Assembly: GCA_902491535.1 (NCBI GenBank)
Contig: CABUHS010000020.1
Span: 1-48,404, forward strand
From: an uncultured Eubacteriales bacterium
GTDB taxonomy: Bacteria > Bacillota > Clostridia > Oscillospirales > CAG-272
Direction: 5' to 3'
Length of the DNA stretch: 48,404 nucleotides
The notes beneath the pieces are model-generated. The model did not search any database, was not told the origin of the DNA, and saw nothing but the letters and a program-made list of their open reading frames with translations. Shown piece by piece: positions 1-9,538 of this stretch. The first letter of the stretch is position 1, and every line of letters begins with the position of its first letter. The translations under genes and the position numbers were made by a program.

Positions 1-1234
1 CTTCTGAAGATATCCCTTGTGTAGGCCTTCTCCTGTACATCATCAAGGCAAGCGTCATAACGATTTGCTATGATAGCGTTGCTCATTTCTTTGAATTTTG
101 CCAGATCGTTTACGACCAAACTGCCGAAGAACTTCTCCCCATCCTCCAGCGTCGGCTCATAAATAATAACTGTTGCACCTTTTGCCTTGATGCGCTTCAT
201 CACACCCTGAATGGAGCTTTGACGGAAATTATCCGAATTCGATTTCATGGTCAAACGAAACACGCCGACTGTGACCTCTTTTTCTTTTTCTGCATTCCAT
301 TCATCATTGGATTCATATGCTCCTGCAATCTCAAGTACACGGTCTGCAATAAAGTCTTTCCTGGTTCGGTTGCTCTCCACACAATCGCTTCAATCAGGTT
401 CTCCGGAACATCCTGATAGTTTGCAAGAAGCTGCTTGGTATCTTTAGGCAGACAGTAACCACCGTATCCAAACGAAGGATTGTTATAATGGCTTCCGATT
501 CTCGGATCAAGACAAACCCCGTTGATGATCTGCTGGGTATTCAGTCCCTTCATTTCTGCATAGGTGTCCAGTTCATTGAAGTAAGACACCCGAAGCGCAA
601 GATATGTATTGGCGAACAACTTGACTGCCTCTGCTTCCGTAAATCCCATGATCAGCGTGTCGATATTCTCTTTGATTGCGCCTTCATGCAGCAGTCCTGC
701 AAATGTATTTGCAGCCTTGACAAGTCTTGTGTTCTCCACATTTGTTCCGATGATGATACGGCTCGGATAGAGGTTATCGTAAAGAGCCTTGCTCCCGCGA
801 AGGAATTCAGGACTGAAAATAATGTTATCACAGTGATACTTCTCACGGACAGAAGCCGTGAATCCAACAGGGATAGTAGACTTAATAACCATAATTGCAT
901 CGGGATTGTACTTGATGACAAGCTGAATCACATTTTCAACAGCAGAGGTATCAAAAAAATTCTTTTTACTGTCATAGTTTGTAGGTACGGCGATGACAAC
1001 AAATTCCGCATCTTTATAAGCGGATTCTGCATCCAATGTTGCCGTCAGGTCAAGCTCTTTTTCGGCAAGATATTTTTCAATGTATTCATCCTGAATCGGT
1101 GATTTATGTCTGTTAATCAACTCCACCTTTTCGGGGACAATATCAACGGCAGTCACATGGTTGTGCTGCGCTAAAAGTGTTGCGATGGACAAACCCACAT
1201 AACCCGTTCCTGCTACTGCGATTCTCTTATTCAT
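1..1234 (-). pseudogene. ugd: UDP-glucose/UDP-GlcNAc dehydrogenase family, frameshifted, runs off left edge
   Basis: NAD-dependent nucleotide-sugar dehydrogenase of the Ugd/HasB type, which oxidises UDP-glucose to UDP-glucuronate for capsule. The N-terminus has the Rossmann motif GTGYVGLS (residues 9-16), and later shows KSTIPVGFT, FSPEFLRGS and the catalytic-cysteine region GYGGYCLPKDTKQL. Reading is intact from 1234 to about 360. One base then appears to be missing in the stretch at 355-362 (GKTLLQTV is read where the family has a GKDFIADRV-like sequence), which sends the frame to a stop at 251. In the shifted frame the normal C-terminus continues (VFRLTMKSNSDNFRQSS, later KFFGSLVVNDL, YTRDIF) to the window edge, where only a few codons are missing. 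It is either a genuine frameshift or a single-base sequence error. The neighbouring epimerase is also broken, which favours real decay. The start at 1234 is followed directly by the GTGYVG fold. Confidence 0.88.
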
Positions 1235-1247
1235 AGCACTTCACTCC

Positions 1248-2344
1248 TCAAATATGATAGAATTCTTTATACCACTCGGCGAATTTCCGCAGACCGTCAC
1301 GAAGGCTTGTACTCGGCTTAAAACCAAAGTCACGTTCCAAAGCAGAAGTATCCGCATAGGTCACCGGCACATCGCCCGGCTGCATGGGGACGAGTTCTTT
1401 GTGAACTTCAAAGTCATAATTCTCCGGCAACACTTTGGCAAGAATCAGCTATTCCTGAAGGATCGTCACGAAGTCCAGCAGATTCTCCGGGTTGCTGTTA
1501 CCGATATTATAGACTGCATACGGCGGCAGAGGAAGTCCGTCCTCACCGGTAACCTTCTCAGGTGCATGCTGCATGACACGCTTGACACCTTCTACGGATA
1601 TCATCCACATAGGTAAAGTCCCGCTTGCAGTTGCCGTAGTTGAAGATCTGAATAGTTTCCCCCTTGAGTAACTTGTTTGTGAAGCTAAAGTATGCCATGT
1701 CCGGTCGTCCTGCAGGTCCGTATACTGTGAAAAAGCGCAGTCCCGTGGATTGAATGTTGTAAAGCTTGGAGTATGCGTGGACAAGAAGTTCGTTAGACTT
1801 CTTTGTTGCCGCATAGAGGGACACAGGGTTGTCCACCTTGTCATCGGTGGAATACGGAACTTTCTTGTTGGAACCGTAGACAGAGGAAGATGATACATAC
1901 ACAAGATGCTCAACACCGATTTCGCCGTTATCATAAGAATGGCGGCAGGCTTCTAAGATGTTGTAAAATCCGATCAGGTTGGATTCTATGTACACATCAA
2001 TCAGGATTGGTAATGGAATAGCGAACACCAGCCTGCGCCGCGAGGTTAACCACGACAGCGGGCTTGCGTTGTGTGAAAATGCTGTCGATAAGAGTTTTGT
2101 CTGCAATGGAACCCTTGATAAATGTCCATGAACTATCCGAGTGTTTTTTCGCTTCTTTTTCTATTTCAACAAGACGATACTCCTTGATAGACACATCGTA
2201 GTAGTCGTTCATGTTATCGATGCCGACGATATGAACCGGAGACTGCGTACGGAGAAGTTCCAGCACAAGATTGGAACCGATGAAACCGGCGGTGCCTGTG
2301 ACGAGTATAGTCTTGTTTGTTAAGTTGACGTTAGATGTAAACAT
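1248..2344 (-). pseudogene. UDP-glucuronate 4-epimerase (CapI/Gae type SDR), three inactivating lesions
   Basis: Extended SDR epimerase that would convert UDP-glucuronate to UDP-galacturonate, using the product of the adjacent dehydrogenase. The N-terminus (from 2344) shows ILVTGTAGFIGSNL and NLAAQAGVRYSITNPD. Three lesions split the reading frame. A 4-bp tandem duplication (TGATTGAT) near 2004-2011 shifts the frame after ITNPD. One extra base near 1604 shifts it again after FTYVDDI. An in-frame TAG near 1450 interrupts ILQE before LPENYDFEVH. The three pieces together rebuild a normal protein of about 360 residues with SSSSVYG and a YAATKKSNE catalytic YxxxK motif. Three independent defects make this a true pseudogene rather than a sequencing slip. 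The 188-bp gap on its 5' side (2345-2532) holds an 8-bp inverted repeat (AAATGTCA at 2431-2438, TGACATTT at 2470-2477) and no gene. Confidence 0.9.
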
Positions 2345-2532
2345 TATTTCATAATCCCCTCGTTTTCTTTTTGTACCTGCTCGTATTTTTGCAGAGTATT
2401 TTCATAGTGTGAACCTTCTCATGTCTTTTGAAATGTCAATATATAGAGTCAATTATCAAATATATATCATGACATTTGACGGTACTATTTAAGCGCACCG
2501 ACACTGTGATTTTACCTTGAAATGATAAAATT

Positions 2533-3729
2533 TTATACCGGCTCTCCAAATGTATCCGGTTTCTCAGGATTAAATATCTCATTGCAAGTCATTACAGTAA
2601 CAAGATTCTCAGTTTCACTGAGGTTAATTATATTGTGTGTCCATCCCGGGATCATATGGACCGCTTCGATTTTATCACCGCTTACTTCAAACTCTACGGT
2701 CTCGCCGGTATTGATATTTCGCTCCTGAATCAGCCCATGTCCGGCCACTACAATGAACATTTCCCATTTACTGTTGTGCCAGTGCTGCCCCTTCGTAATA
2801 CCCGGACGGCTGATATTAATCGATACTTGTCCACAGTCTTCCGTATGCATTAGTTCCGTAAAGCTGCCGCGGTCATCCACATTCATTTTGAGCGCGTATC
2901 TGAATTTCTCTGTCGGCAGATAGGTCAGATAAAGAGTGTACAGCTTCTTCGTAAAAGAACCTTCTGGCATCTTCGGCATCATTAACGTGGTAGGCTGATC
3001 CTTAAACTGCTGTAACAAGTCCACAATCTCACCAAGTGTCACCTTATGAGTAGTGGGAACACAGCAGTATCTTCCGTCCTCTTTCAAAACCGTTTCCACG
3101 CCGTCAAACTCACATTGTTGTTCTTTACCTTCCAGAAGATCAAACATGCCTTCAACCAGATCATCAATGTAGAGAAGTTCCAGCTCTGTGCTTCTGTCAG
3201 TGACCGTGAACTCTTCATCATTCGCCACTGCCCAGCAGAAAGTGGATACAGCGGAGTTATACTTCGGTTTGGAATGCCCCATCAGATTCGGGAAGCGATA
3301 AACAGCGACCTTTGCGCCAGTTTCAGCAGCATAATCAAAGAACAGCTCTTCCCCAGCTTTCTTGGAACGACCGTATTCCGAATTACCAAAACGTCCTGCC
3401 AAGGTTGCCTGGATAGAAGATGATAGCATAATGGTGGCTTTGTTGTTATATTTTTTCAGAGTATTTAAAAGCTCAGAGGCAAACCCGAAGTTACCCTTCA
3501 TAAAATCTTCGGGATTCTCAGGACGATTCACACCGGCAAGGTTAAACACGAAATCCGCTTTTTTGCAATATTCATCCAACTGTTCTGCTGTGGAATCAAT
3601 GTCATACTCATAGATTTCCTCAATCTGGATGTTCGGCCTTGTCCGATTCTTGTTGTTCAGGATATTTTTCAGGTTGTTGACAAGGGCGGTTCCCACCATG
3701 CCCTTAGAGCCTGTTACTAATATGTTCAT
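2533..3729 (-). CDS. capF: CapF/FnlB-type bifunctional reductase with C-terminal cupin (UDP-FucNAc pathway)
   Basis: Second-step enzyme of UDP-N-acetyl-L-fucosamine synthesis: an NADPH-dependent SDR reductase joined to a cupin domain that does an epimerisation. The SDR half has the nucleotide-binding motif MNILVTGSKGMVGTAL at residues 1-16, FNLAGVNRPENPEDF, and a YGRSKKAGEE (YxxxK) motif around 119. The cupin half covers roughly residues 275-398, with SINISRPGITKGQHWHNSKWEMF and GWTHNIINLSETEN. The length (398 aa) is usual for CapF. Together with CapE (5513-6547) and the CapG-like domain (3756-5483) the full UDP-FucNAc set is present and intact. It lies 26 bp after the CapG-like gene in the same operon. 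Confidence 0.92.
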   Translation of the reverse strand: MNILVTGSKGMVGTALVNNLKNILNNKNRTRPNIQIEEIYEYDIDSTAEQLDEYCKKADFVFNLAGVNRPENPEDFMKGNFGFASELLNTLKKYNNKATIMLSSSIQATLAGRFGNSEYGRSKKAGEELFFDYAAETGAKVAVYRFPNLMGHSKPKYNSAVSTFCWAVANDEEFTVTDRSTELELLYIDDLVEGMFDLLEGKEQQCEFDGVETVLKEDGRYCCVPTTHKVTLGEIVDLLQQFKDQPTTLMMPKMPEGSFTKKLYTLYLTYLPTEKFRYALKMNVDDRGSFTELMHTEDCGQVSINISRPGITKGQHWHNSKWEMFIVVAGHGLIQERNINTGETVEFEVSGDKIEAVHMIPGWTHNIINLSETENLVTVMTCNEIFNPEKPDTFGEPV

Positions 3730-3755
3730 GTTGATACCGCCTTGTTTTCTGTTTT

Positions 3756-5483
3756 TTACCGATCTTTTCTCCAGACCATCTTGTTGACTACGTTTACATA
3801 ACCCTGAATGATTCGAACCACCTTCATGGATACCGTCTCATCTGTGTAGTCTGGGCAGGGTTTGCCCAAAACGCCTTTCTGTTTCATCTCGATAGCCATA
3901 TCTGTAGCATTCAAAAGCTCTTTGGTGGTGATGCCCGCCAGGATAAAGTCTCCTGCTTCCAGTGCTTCCGGGCGTTCTGTAGAGGTGCGAATGCATACAG
4001 CGGCAATGGGATGACCGATGGAGAGATAAAAACTACTTTCTTCAGGCAATGTTCCTGAGTCAGAAACGATTGCCAGCGCATTCATTTGCAATTTGTTGTA
4101 GTCGTTAAATCCAAGAGGCTCGTTGACTCTCACACGAGGATCCAGATTAAACCCGCTCTTCTCCAGTCTGTTTTTGCTTCTCGGATGGCAGGAATACAAA
4201 ATCGGCATATCGTACTTCTCAGCCAGAGCGTTGACGGCGGTGAAAAGAGATATGAAGTTCTTTTCTGTATCAATGTTTTCCTCTCTGTGTGCAGACAGAA
4301 GGATGTATTTGTTCGGTTTCAGACCAAGCCGATTCAGAACATCCGATGCTTCAATCTTTTCAAGATTCATACGAAGAACCTCAGCCATCGGAGAACCGGT
4401 CATGTAAGTTCTCTCTTTGGGAAGTCCGGTATCTGCTAAGTACTTTCTAGCAAACTCTGAATAACACAGATTGACATCGGAAATCACATCTACAATTCTT
4501 CTGTTTGTCTCCTCCGGCAAACACTCATCCTTACAACGATTGCCTGCTTCCATGTGGAAAAGCGGGATGTGAAGCCGTTTAGCAGAAATAGCTGACAGGC
4601 AGCTGTTCGTATCTCCCAGAACCAGATAACCATCCGGCTGTAGGTCACTCAGCAGTTCATAGCTTCTTCCAAGAATATTTCCACAAGTAACACCGAGATT
4701 CTCACCAACCACAGGAACCAGAATATCCGGACCGAACTCGCCGGCATTATTCTTAAGTTCAAAGTCCTCCCAGAAAACCGTAGAAAGGTTGCGATCCCAA
4801 TTCTGGTTATAGTAAACTACACAGATATCAAAGTACTCTCTGCATCTCTTAATAACTGCGGCCAGTCTGATTATTTCAGGACGTGTCCCGCAGCCAATCA
4901 TGACTTTTGTGCGTCCATCATTTTTCCATGTAAATTTGTGTTCTACCATTATTATCTCCAATCTGATATCTTCGTCAGCACAATATCGATATTTCATCAT
5001 TGCTCTTTCCACGACAATGCCTGATTCAATTTTTTCACAACTTGGCACATGGTTTTCTCCCTTCACAATAGCACCGGGAGCAATATGAACACCATACTCA
5101 AGGATACAATCGTGGTCAACAATTGCACTAATGTTGATAATACAACCCTGATACACCACAGTACCTGTGTTTATCACCGCATGAGGTAAAACCACAACTC
5201 CTGCACCGATACTTGCCTTTGGGCTCACATAGGCTGTTGGATGAACCAACGAAGCTAATATGCCACCAGCTTCCGCTACTCGCTGACACCATTTCAGTCG
5301 AAATACATTGTTTCCAAATGCAGGGATAAATGACGTGTCAGGTTCGATATAGTCTGTAAATGACACAAGCGGGTGATCCGGCAGCTTATCATCCAACATA
5401 GTCACAATTTCGTAGCCCAGCTGTTCAGCGACATCTCTTACAGTGTTCGCGTATCCTCCTGCGCCAAGGATCACTAAACGCAT
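3756..5483 (-). CDS. PglD/NeuD-like acetyltransferase fused to CapG/WecB-type UDP-GlcNAc 2-epimerase
   Basis: One 575-residue frame carries two enzymes. Residues about 1-175 form a PglD/NeuD-type acyltransferase: a Rossmann-like start (MRLVILGAGGYANTV), then left-handed beta-helix repeats and the catalytic AIVDHDCILEYGVHIAPGA motif with His about 124. Residues about 190-575 are a nonhydrolysing UDP-sugar 2-epimerase: VMIGCGTRPEIIRL, VLGDTNS, MEAGNRC, SAHREENID and SDSGTLPEESSFY. The epimerase half is the third step (CapG) of UDP-FucNAc synthesis. An internal ATG at 4949 is preceded by GGAG with a 6-bp spacer, so the epimerase may also be made separately. The start at 5483 is preferred over 5507 because the Rossmann fold begins there and a GGAAGTG site lies upstream. 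CapG proteins are usually stand-alone; what the acetyltransferase modifies is unknown. Confidence 0.88.
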   Translation of the reverse strand: MRLVILGAGGYANTVRDVAEQLGYEIVTMLDDKLPDHPLVSFTDYIEPDTSFIPAFGNNVFRLKWCQRVAEAGGILASLVHPTAYVSPKASIGAGVVVLPHAVINTGTVVYQGCIINISAIVDHDCILEYGVHIAPGAIVKGENHVPSCEKIESGIVVERAMMKYRYCADEDIRLEIIMVEHKFTWKNDGRTKVMIGCGTRPEIIRLAAVIKRCREYFDICVVYYNQNWDRNLSTVFWEDFELKNNAGEFGPDILVPVVGENLGVTCGNILGRSYELLSDLQPDGYLVLGDTNSCLSAISAKRLHIPLFHMEAGNRCKDECLPEETNRRIVDVISDVNLCYSEFARKYLADTGLPKERTYMTGSPMAEVLRMNLEKIEASDVLNRLGLKPNKYILLSAHREENIDTEKNFISLFTAVNALAEKYDMPILYSCHPRSKNRLEKSGFNLDPRVRVNEPLGFNDYNKLQMNALAIVSDSGTLPEESSFYLSIGHPIAAVCIRTSTERPEALEAGDFILAGITTKELLNATDMAIEMKQKGVLGKPCPDYTDETVSMKVVRIIQGYVNVVNKMVWRKDR

Positions 5484-5512
5484 TCTTTCACTTCCATTTC
5501 GAGTCAAAAATT

Positions 5513-6547
5513 TTATTCCTCAGCCAATCTTTCCTGAATATATGTAAGCTCCATCATCTTAGCCTTGATTTCTTCTTTGTTCAATAACTTTGTATTGTTA
5601 CTGTTAAACTCAGTCAGCGTATTTCTCTCAGCATCTCCATCTTTGAAATACTTATCATAGTTCAGACCACGGTTATCCGCAGGCACACGGTAGAATCCAC
5701 CAAGGTCAATTGCTTTCGCACATTCTTCATTGGTTAGTAATGTCTCATACATCTTCTCACCATGACGAATACCGATTACCTTGATATCCTCTTTCTTGCC
5801 ACCGAACAGTTCGCAAACTGCCTCTGCCTGTGTCTGAATGGTGCAGGCAGGTGCTTTCTGAACAAGAATATCACCGTTTTCACCATGTTCAAATGCAAAC
5901 AAAACAAGGTCAACCGCTTCATCAAGAGACATGATAAAACGAGTCATAGTGGGTTCTGTGATGGTAATTGGATTATCGTTTCTTATCTGATCAATCCAAA
6001 GAGGAATAACCGAACCGCGGGAACACATGACATTACCGTAACGGGTGCAACATATTTTGGTTTTTCCGGAATTGCGGCTTCTTGCGACCGCAACCTTTTC
6101 CTCCATTGCTTTCGATGTTCCCATAGCGTTAACCGGATAAGCCGCTTTATCTGTAGATAAGCAAATAACACACTCTACACCTTCATCAATCGCTGCTGTT
6201 AAAACATTATCTGTACCGATAATGTTTGTTCTCACCGCTTCCATCGGGAAAAACTCACAGGATGGCACCTGTTTCAAAGCTGCAGCGTGGAATATGTAAT
6301 CGACACCATGCATAACGTTCTGGACTGACGCCAGATCACGAGCATCGCCAATGTAGAACTTTATCTTATCCGCAACATCCGGCATCTTTGCCTGGAATTC
6401 ATGACGCATATCGTCCTGTTTTTTTTCGTCACGAGAAAAGATACGGATTTCTCCTATATCGGTTTTTAAAAAGCGGTTAAGAACCGCATTTCCGAAAGAA
6501 CCGGTACCCCCGGTAATAAGAATTGTTTTGTTATTGAAAAGGCTCAT
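5513..6547 (-). CDS. capE: CapE/WbjB-type UDP-GlcNAc 4,6-dehydratase/5-epimerase
   Basis: First committed enzyme of UDP-N-acetyl-L-fucosamine synthesis, an extended SDR that dehydrates and epimerises UDP-GlcNAc. Seen directly: the nucleotide motif ILITGGTGSFGNAVL (residues 9-23), HAAALKQVPSCEFFPMEAVRTN, and the STDKAAYPVNAMGTSKAMEEK region. There Met stands where classical SDRs have the Tyr of YxxxK, as is usual in CapE. TRYGNVMCSRGSVIPLW follows. The 344-aa length matches the short soluble CapE class and not the membrane-bound CapD/FlaA1-long class. GGAG precedes the ATG, and the gene begins 1 bp after the flippase stop. Intact, and followed by CapG- and CapF-type genes in the same operon. 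Confidence 0.93.
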   Translation of the reverse strand: MSLFNNKTILITGGTGSFGNAVLNRFLKTDIGEIRIFSRDEKKQDDMRHEFQAKMPDVADKIKFYIGDARDLASVQNVMHGVDYIFHAAALKQVPSCEFFPMEAVRTNIIGTDNVLTAAIDEGVECVICLSTDKAAYPVNAMGTSKAMEEKVAVARSRNSGKTKICCTRYGNVMCSRGSVIPLWIDQIRNDNPITITEPTMTRFIMSLDEAVDLVLFAFEHGENGDILVQKAPACTIQTQAEAVCELFGGKKEDIKVIGIRHGEKMYETLLTNEECAKAIDLGGFYRVPADNRGLNYDKYFKDGDAERNTLTEFNSNNTKLLNKEEIKAKMMELTYIQERLAEE

Positions 6548-6548
6548 T

Positions 6549-8090
6549 TTATTTCTCTCCTTGCTGTTTTGTATGACTTTTTATCTTTTTTACTTCATTT
6601 ATTAAAGGTGTATTAACTAAAAGTAAAGATAAAATCAAATATACGACTATTCCCAAGAAAACTGAGATAAGTAATGCGGCTATATCTGCAAAGATATTTT
6701 GTAAATTGCTATATATATACCAAACAGAAATACTCATTACAGTTGAAGCAATTATACTCTTTATACCAACAGCTAATGTGGATAGCATTCCAAAATCACC
6801 GATTTTTCTGCGTAATAATATGTACAATACAACACAGTTATATAAGGCAGAAATGCTGGTTGCCAAAGCAAATCCTTTCAGCCCAATTAACTTTCCCAGA
6901 ACAAGGTTCAAAACAATATTCAGAGTTATGGCGATAGTAGATGTAGCTGTTGTGACCTTCGTGTCTTTGTAAGCATAAAACACCTTTACCAAAGTATCTC
7001 TTATTGCTAAAAATAAAAGACCAAAGCTGTAGTATCTTAATGTGGTCGATGTCATTTCCAATGAATGCACATCAAATTGTCCGCGGCATAAAACCAATTT
7101 TACAATCGGTTCTGCCAATACTGCAACGCCAATACTTGCAGGAATCAAAAGGAAAATCAAGGTATCAACTGTACGGGAAAGTTTTTTCTTTACTTCGTCA
7201 AAATTTCCATGAGCCACCAGTTCTGCACAGCTTGCAAAAAGTATAGTGATAATTCCTGTTACCAATATTTCTTGTATAGCATTATTGATTATTGATGCAT
7301 ATGTGAGGGCAGAAACACCGCCTTCAGTAACAGTCGATGCCATAGATTTATCGATCATTTTATTGACTTGTCCAACACACATGCCAAGTAAGATAGGGGC
7401 TACAATGTATAAGGTTTGCCTAATCTCACCGTCTCGAAGGTTTATATACGGTTGATAAATGTATCCCTTCCTCAAAACAAACGGAAGCAAGAATAAAAAT
7501 TCTAATATATAGGATGCAAGCAAGCCCCACCCCAACATATCGATTCCTATGGTTGCCGCTAAAATAACAGAAACCATAATCGCAAGATTACGCGGAAAAG
7601 AAATAAATGCCGGCGCTAAAAAGCTTCTGTTAGCTTGTAAATACCCGCTGCAAACGTTCACCATAGTCATCAAATATATACTTGGTACGCTGATTCGGAT
7701 AAGACGTGCTGCAATTTGCGCTGTTTCTATATCAAATCCGGCAGCAAAAACCCGAACAATCACTGTTGGAAAAAGCAAGAGAATAATTACAATTACAGTA
7801 CTCAATAAAATAGCGATGGTAAGCAGATTATTCGTAAATTTATGAGCCGCCTCTTCACCTCGTTCAGTCCTAACCTTGTTATACATAGGGATGTACGCAG
7901 TTGAAAGCGAATGACCGATAAAATAGAATAAAAAGGTCGGCACTGTAGAAGCGATCAGATATGCATCACTGACATTAGATGTGCCGAAATAATTGGCGAG
8001 GACAACATCCCGTATCATACCAATCAGTTTTGATACAATGATGACAAACATCAATGTAACACTGCTTTGAGACAATTTTTTTATATTCAT
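6549..8090 (-). CDS. MurJ/Wzx-like polysaccharide or lipid-II flippase
   Basis: Polytopic membrane protein of the MOP/MurJ superfamily, 513 aa with about 14 predicted membrane segments. It starts KLSQSSVTLMFVIIVSKLIGMIRDVVLANYFGTSNVSDAYL, which is the MurJ/MviN N-terminal signature including the conserved Arg and Asp, and continues with FLFYFIGHSLSTAYIPMYNKV. In this locus the likely job is to flip the undecaprenyl-linked repeat unit to the outer face before Wzy polymerisation; a lipid II role cannot be excluded by sequence. It overlaps the preceding glycosyltransferase by 4 bp and sits 1 bp from capE, so it is translationally coupled inside the operon. Use of a MurJ-type rather than a classical Wzx is known in some Gram-positive loci. 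Confidence 0.85.
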   Translation of the reverse strand: MNIKKLSQSSVTLMFVIIVSKLIGMIRDVVLANYFGTSNVSDAYLIASTVPTFLFYFIGHSLSTAYIPMYNKVRTERGEEAAHKFTNNLLTIAILLSTVIVIILLLFPTVIVRVFAAGFDIETAQIAARLIRISVPSIYLMTMVNVCSGYLQANRSFLAPAFISFPRNLAIMVSVILAATIGIDMLGWGLLASYILEFLFLLPFVLRKGYIYQPYINLRDGEIRQTLYIVAPILLGMCVGQVNKMIDKSMASTVTEGGVSALTYASIINNAIQEILVTGIITILFASCAELVAHGNFDEVKKKLSRTVDTLIFLLIPASIGVAVLAEPIVKLVLCRGQFDVHSLEMTSTTLRYYSFGLLFLAIRDTLVKVFYAYKDTKVTTATSTIAITLNIVLNLVLGKLIGLKGFALATSISALYNCVVLYILLRRKIGDFGMLSTLAVGIKSIIASTVMSISVWYIYSNLQNIFADIAALLISVFLGIVVYLILSLLLVNTPLINEVKKIKSHTKQQGEK

Positions 8091-9409
8091 CTTGTCTCCT
8101 TTGGAACAAGTAGCGACGAAAGTATACTTCTCACTTTTTTTGCACTGTTTTTAGGGTTGTGGTATTGGAAAGCCGTACGGATTTCATTTTTGTGATATTG
8201 ATTGCAATAATCAGCGTCATCTATACAATTTCTCAAAATTTTTTCCAATTCCTGTGCCGAGCCTGCAATGTGCGCACACTGATTTTTATGTAAGTACTGA
8301 ACAAAGGGATACTCATCCGATGCATAGACTAAAAAAGGTCTTCCTGATGCTATATTATCTGCGATTTTTGTGGAAAAGGCAGTTTGCAGATTTTTTACCC
8401 GATTAGGATTTTCGCAGTGAAGGAGCATACTTGCATGCTTCATTTGCTCCAAAACCTCGTCATAAGAGACGACGCCGTGAAACCTGACGTTTGGATGCAT
8501 GCAAACCATCGTTTCGGATTCTTCATCGAGAAATTTGCCGTATATATCCATGACAGCGGTTGAATCAACACGGTACAAGATTTCCGCTGTTTCTGCCAAC
8601 ACTTCAGACCGTCCGACACCCAAGTTGCCACAATACAGCAACGAAAACTCGGAATGTGTCTTTACAAACTCCATCGGCTGTATTTTACTCGACATATATA
8701 CTGCCGTGCTTTTTCCGTGATGAGGATATTTCTCCTGATACGCTTTTTCAAGAAATTCGGTGTTGTATATACAATATGATGCGCATTTCATGAAATCGCA
8801 GTATTCCTTTTTCAGACTTCTGTGGAGAATAAAATGCCATATTGAGCGCTTTGATGCACTGCTGTACATCACATCTTTTAACACATAATTCTCTGTGTTA
8901 TACATCGCCAAAGGGCAACCGAATCTTTTGGCAATCTTGCGGGCAATTTTATACATAACCGGCATATCACCGGCTTGAAGCAAAACAATATCGGGAGAGA
9001 CATCTTCCAAAAAAGCATCAAAATCTTTTTTCCACCAAGCAAAACTGTTCCATACCATGTTACGCAAAACCAAGTTTCTGCAATTTCTGACAATTGTCTT
9101 GTTATACGCGCGACCATCGTTTTTATCGTTTGAAGAGTCTTTTTCTTCTCTGGGTTTTCGATGTAGAAATGCACGCAAGGCATCCTTGTCGGAAATTTGA
9201 AAGGATGTTTTGCATACGCCATTCTCACGGTTTCCGTGAATGGAAAATTGCGCAACATTTGACGGCGGGATATCCTCCAGGAGCATCAGCATTGATCTTC
9301 CGTTAGACGAACTGTAGGACATCGCTTCATTTGAAACAACTAATATTCTGCCATCAAACACACTTTCGGTCACTTCACTGTCTTCTGTATGATTGTTGAA
9401 TAATTCCAT
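8087..9409 (-). CDS. Glycosyltransferase, GT4-like (GT-B fold)
   Basis: Cytoplasmic glycosyltransferase expected to add one sugar to the lipid-linked repeat unit. The C-terminal half looks like a GT-B nucleotide-sugar domain: LLYCGNLGVGRSEVLAETAEI, AVMDIYGKFLDEES, VRFHGVVSYDEVLEQMKHASMLLHCEN, then FSTKIADNIASGRPFLVYASDEYPFVQYL, and a C-terminal amphipathic helix. The N-terminal half has ILVVSNEAMSYSSSNGRS, typical of the acceptor side. Start codons at 9412 and 9409 are adjacent; AGAAAGG spaces better with 9409 (7 bp). Donor and acceptor cannot be read from sequence. Part of the minus-strand capsule operon, overlapping the flippase start by 4 bp and separated from licD by a 126-bp gap with no clear gene. 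Confidence 0.82.
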   Translation of the reverse strand: MELFNNHTEDSEVTESVFDGRILVVSNEAMSYSSSNGRSMLMLLEDIPPSNVAQFSIHGNRENGVCKTSFQISDKDALRAFLHRKPREEKDSSNDKNDGRAYNKTIVRNCRNLVLRNMVWNSFAWWKKDFDAFLEDVSPDIVLLQAGDMPVMYKIARKIAKRFGCPLAMYNTENYVLKDVMYSSASKRSIWHFILHRSLKKEYCDFMKCASYCIYNTEFLEKAYQEKYPHHGKSTAVYMSSKIQPMEFVKTHSEFSLLYCGNLGVGRSEVLAETAEILYRVDSTAVMDIYGKFLDEESETMVCMHPNVRFHGVVSYDEVLEQMKHASMLLHCENPNRVKNLQTAFSTKIADNIASGRPFLVYASDEYPFVQYLHKNQCAHIAGSAQELEKILRNCIDDADYCNQYHKNEIRTAFQYHNPKNSAKKVRSILSSLLVPKETR

Positions 9410-9538
9410 CATTAGCCTTTCTCCATATTATCACATCAACTCCATGATCCTTCAATTACATAGACACATTGCAAGATTCATCCGGCATTTTTTAAAGAAC
9501 AATGTAACTTACAATCAGAATCAGATGATATACTGACA

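Noticed and set aside
488..1102. 204-codon plus-strand frame opposite the dehydrogenase
   Set aside because: Shadow of the minus-strand Ugd frame, no ribosome-binding site or recognisable domain.
1..2344. Frameshifts dismissed as sequencing errors only
   Set aside because: The dehydrogenase lesion alone could be an error, but the adjacent epimerase has a 4-bp duplication, an insertion and a nonsense codon, so decay is the better explanation.
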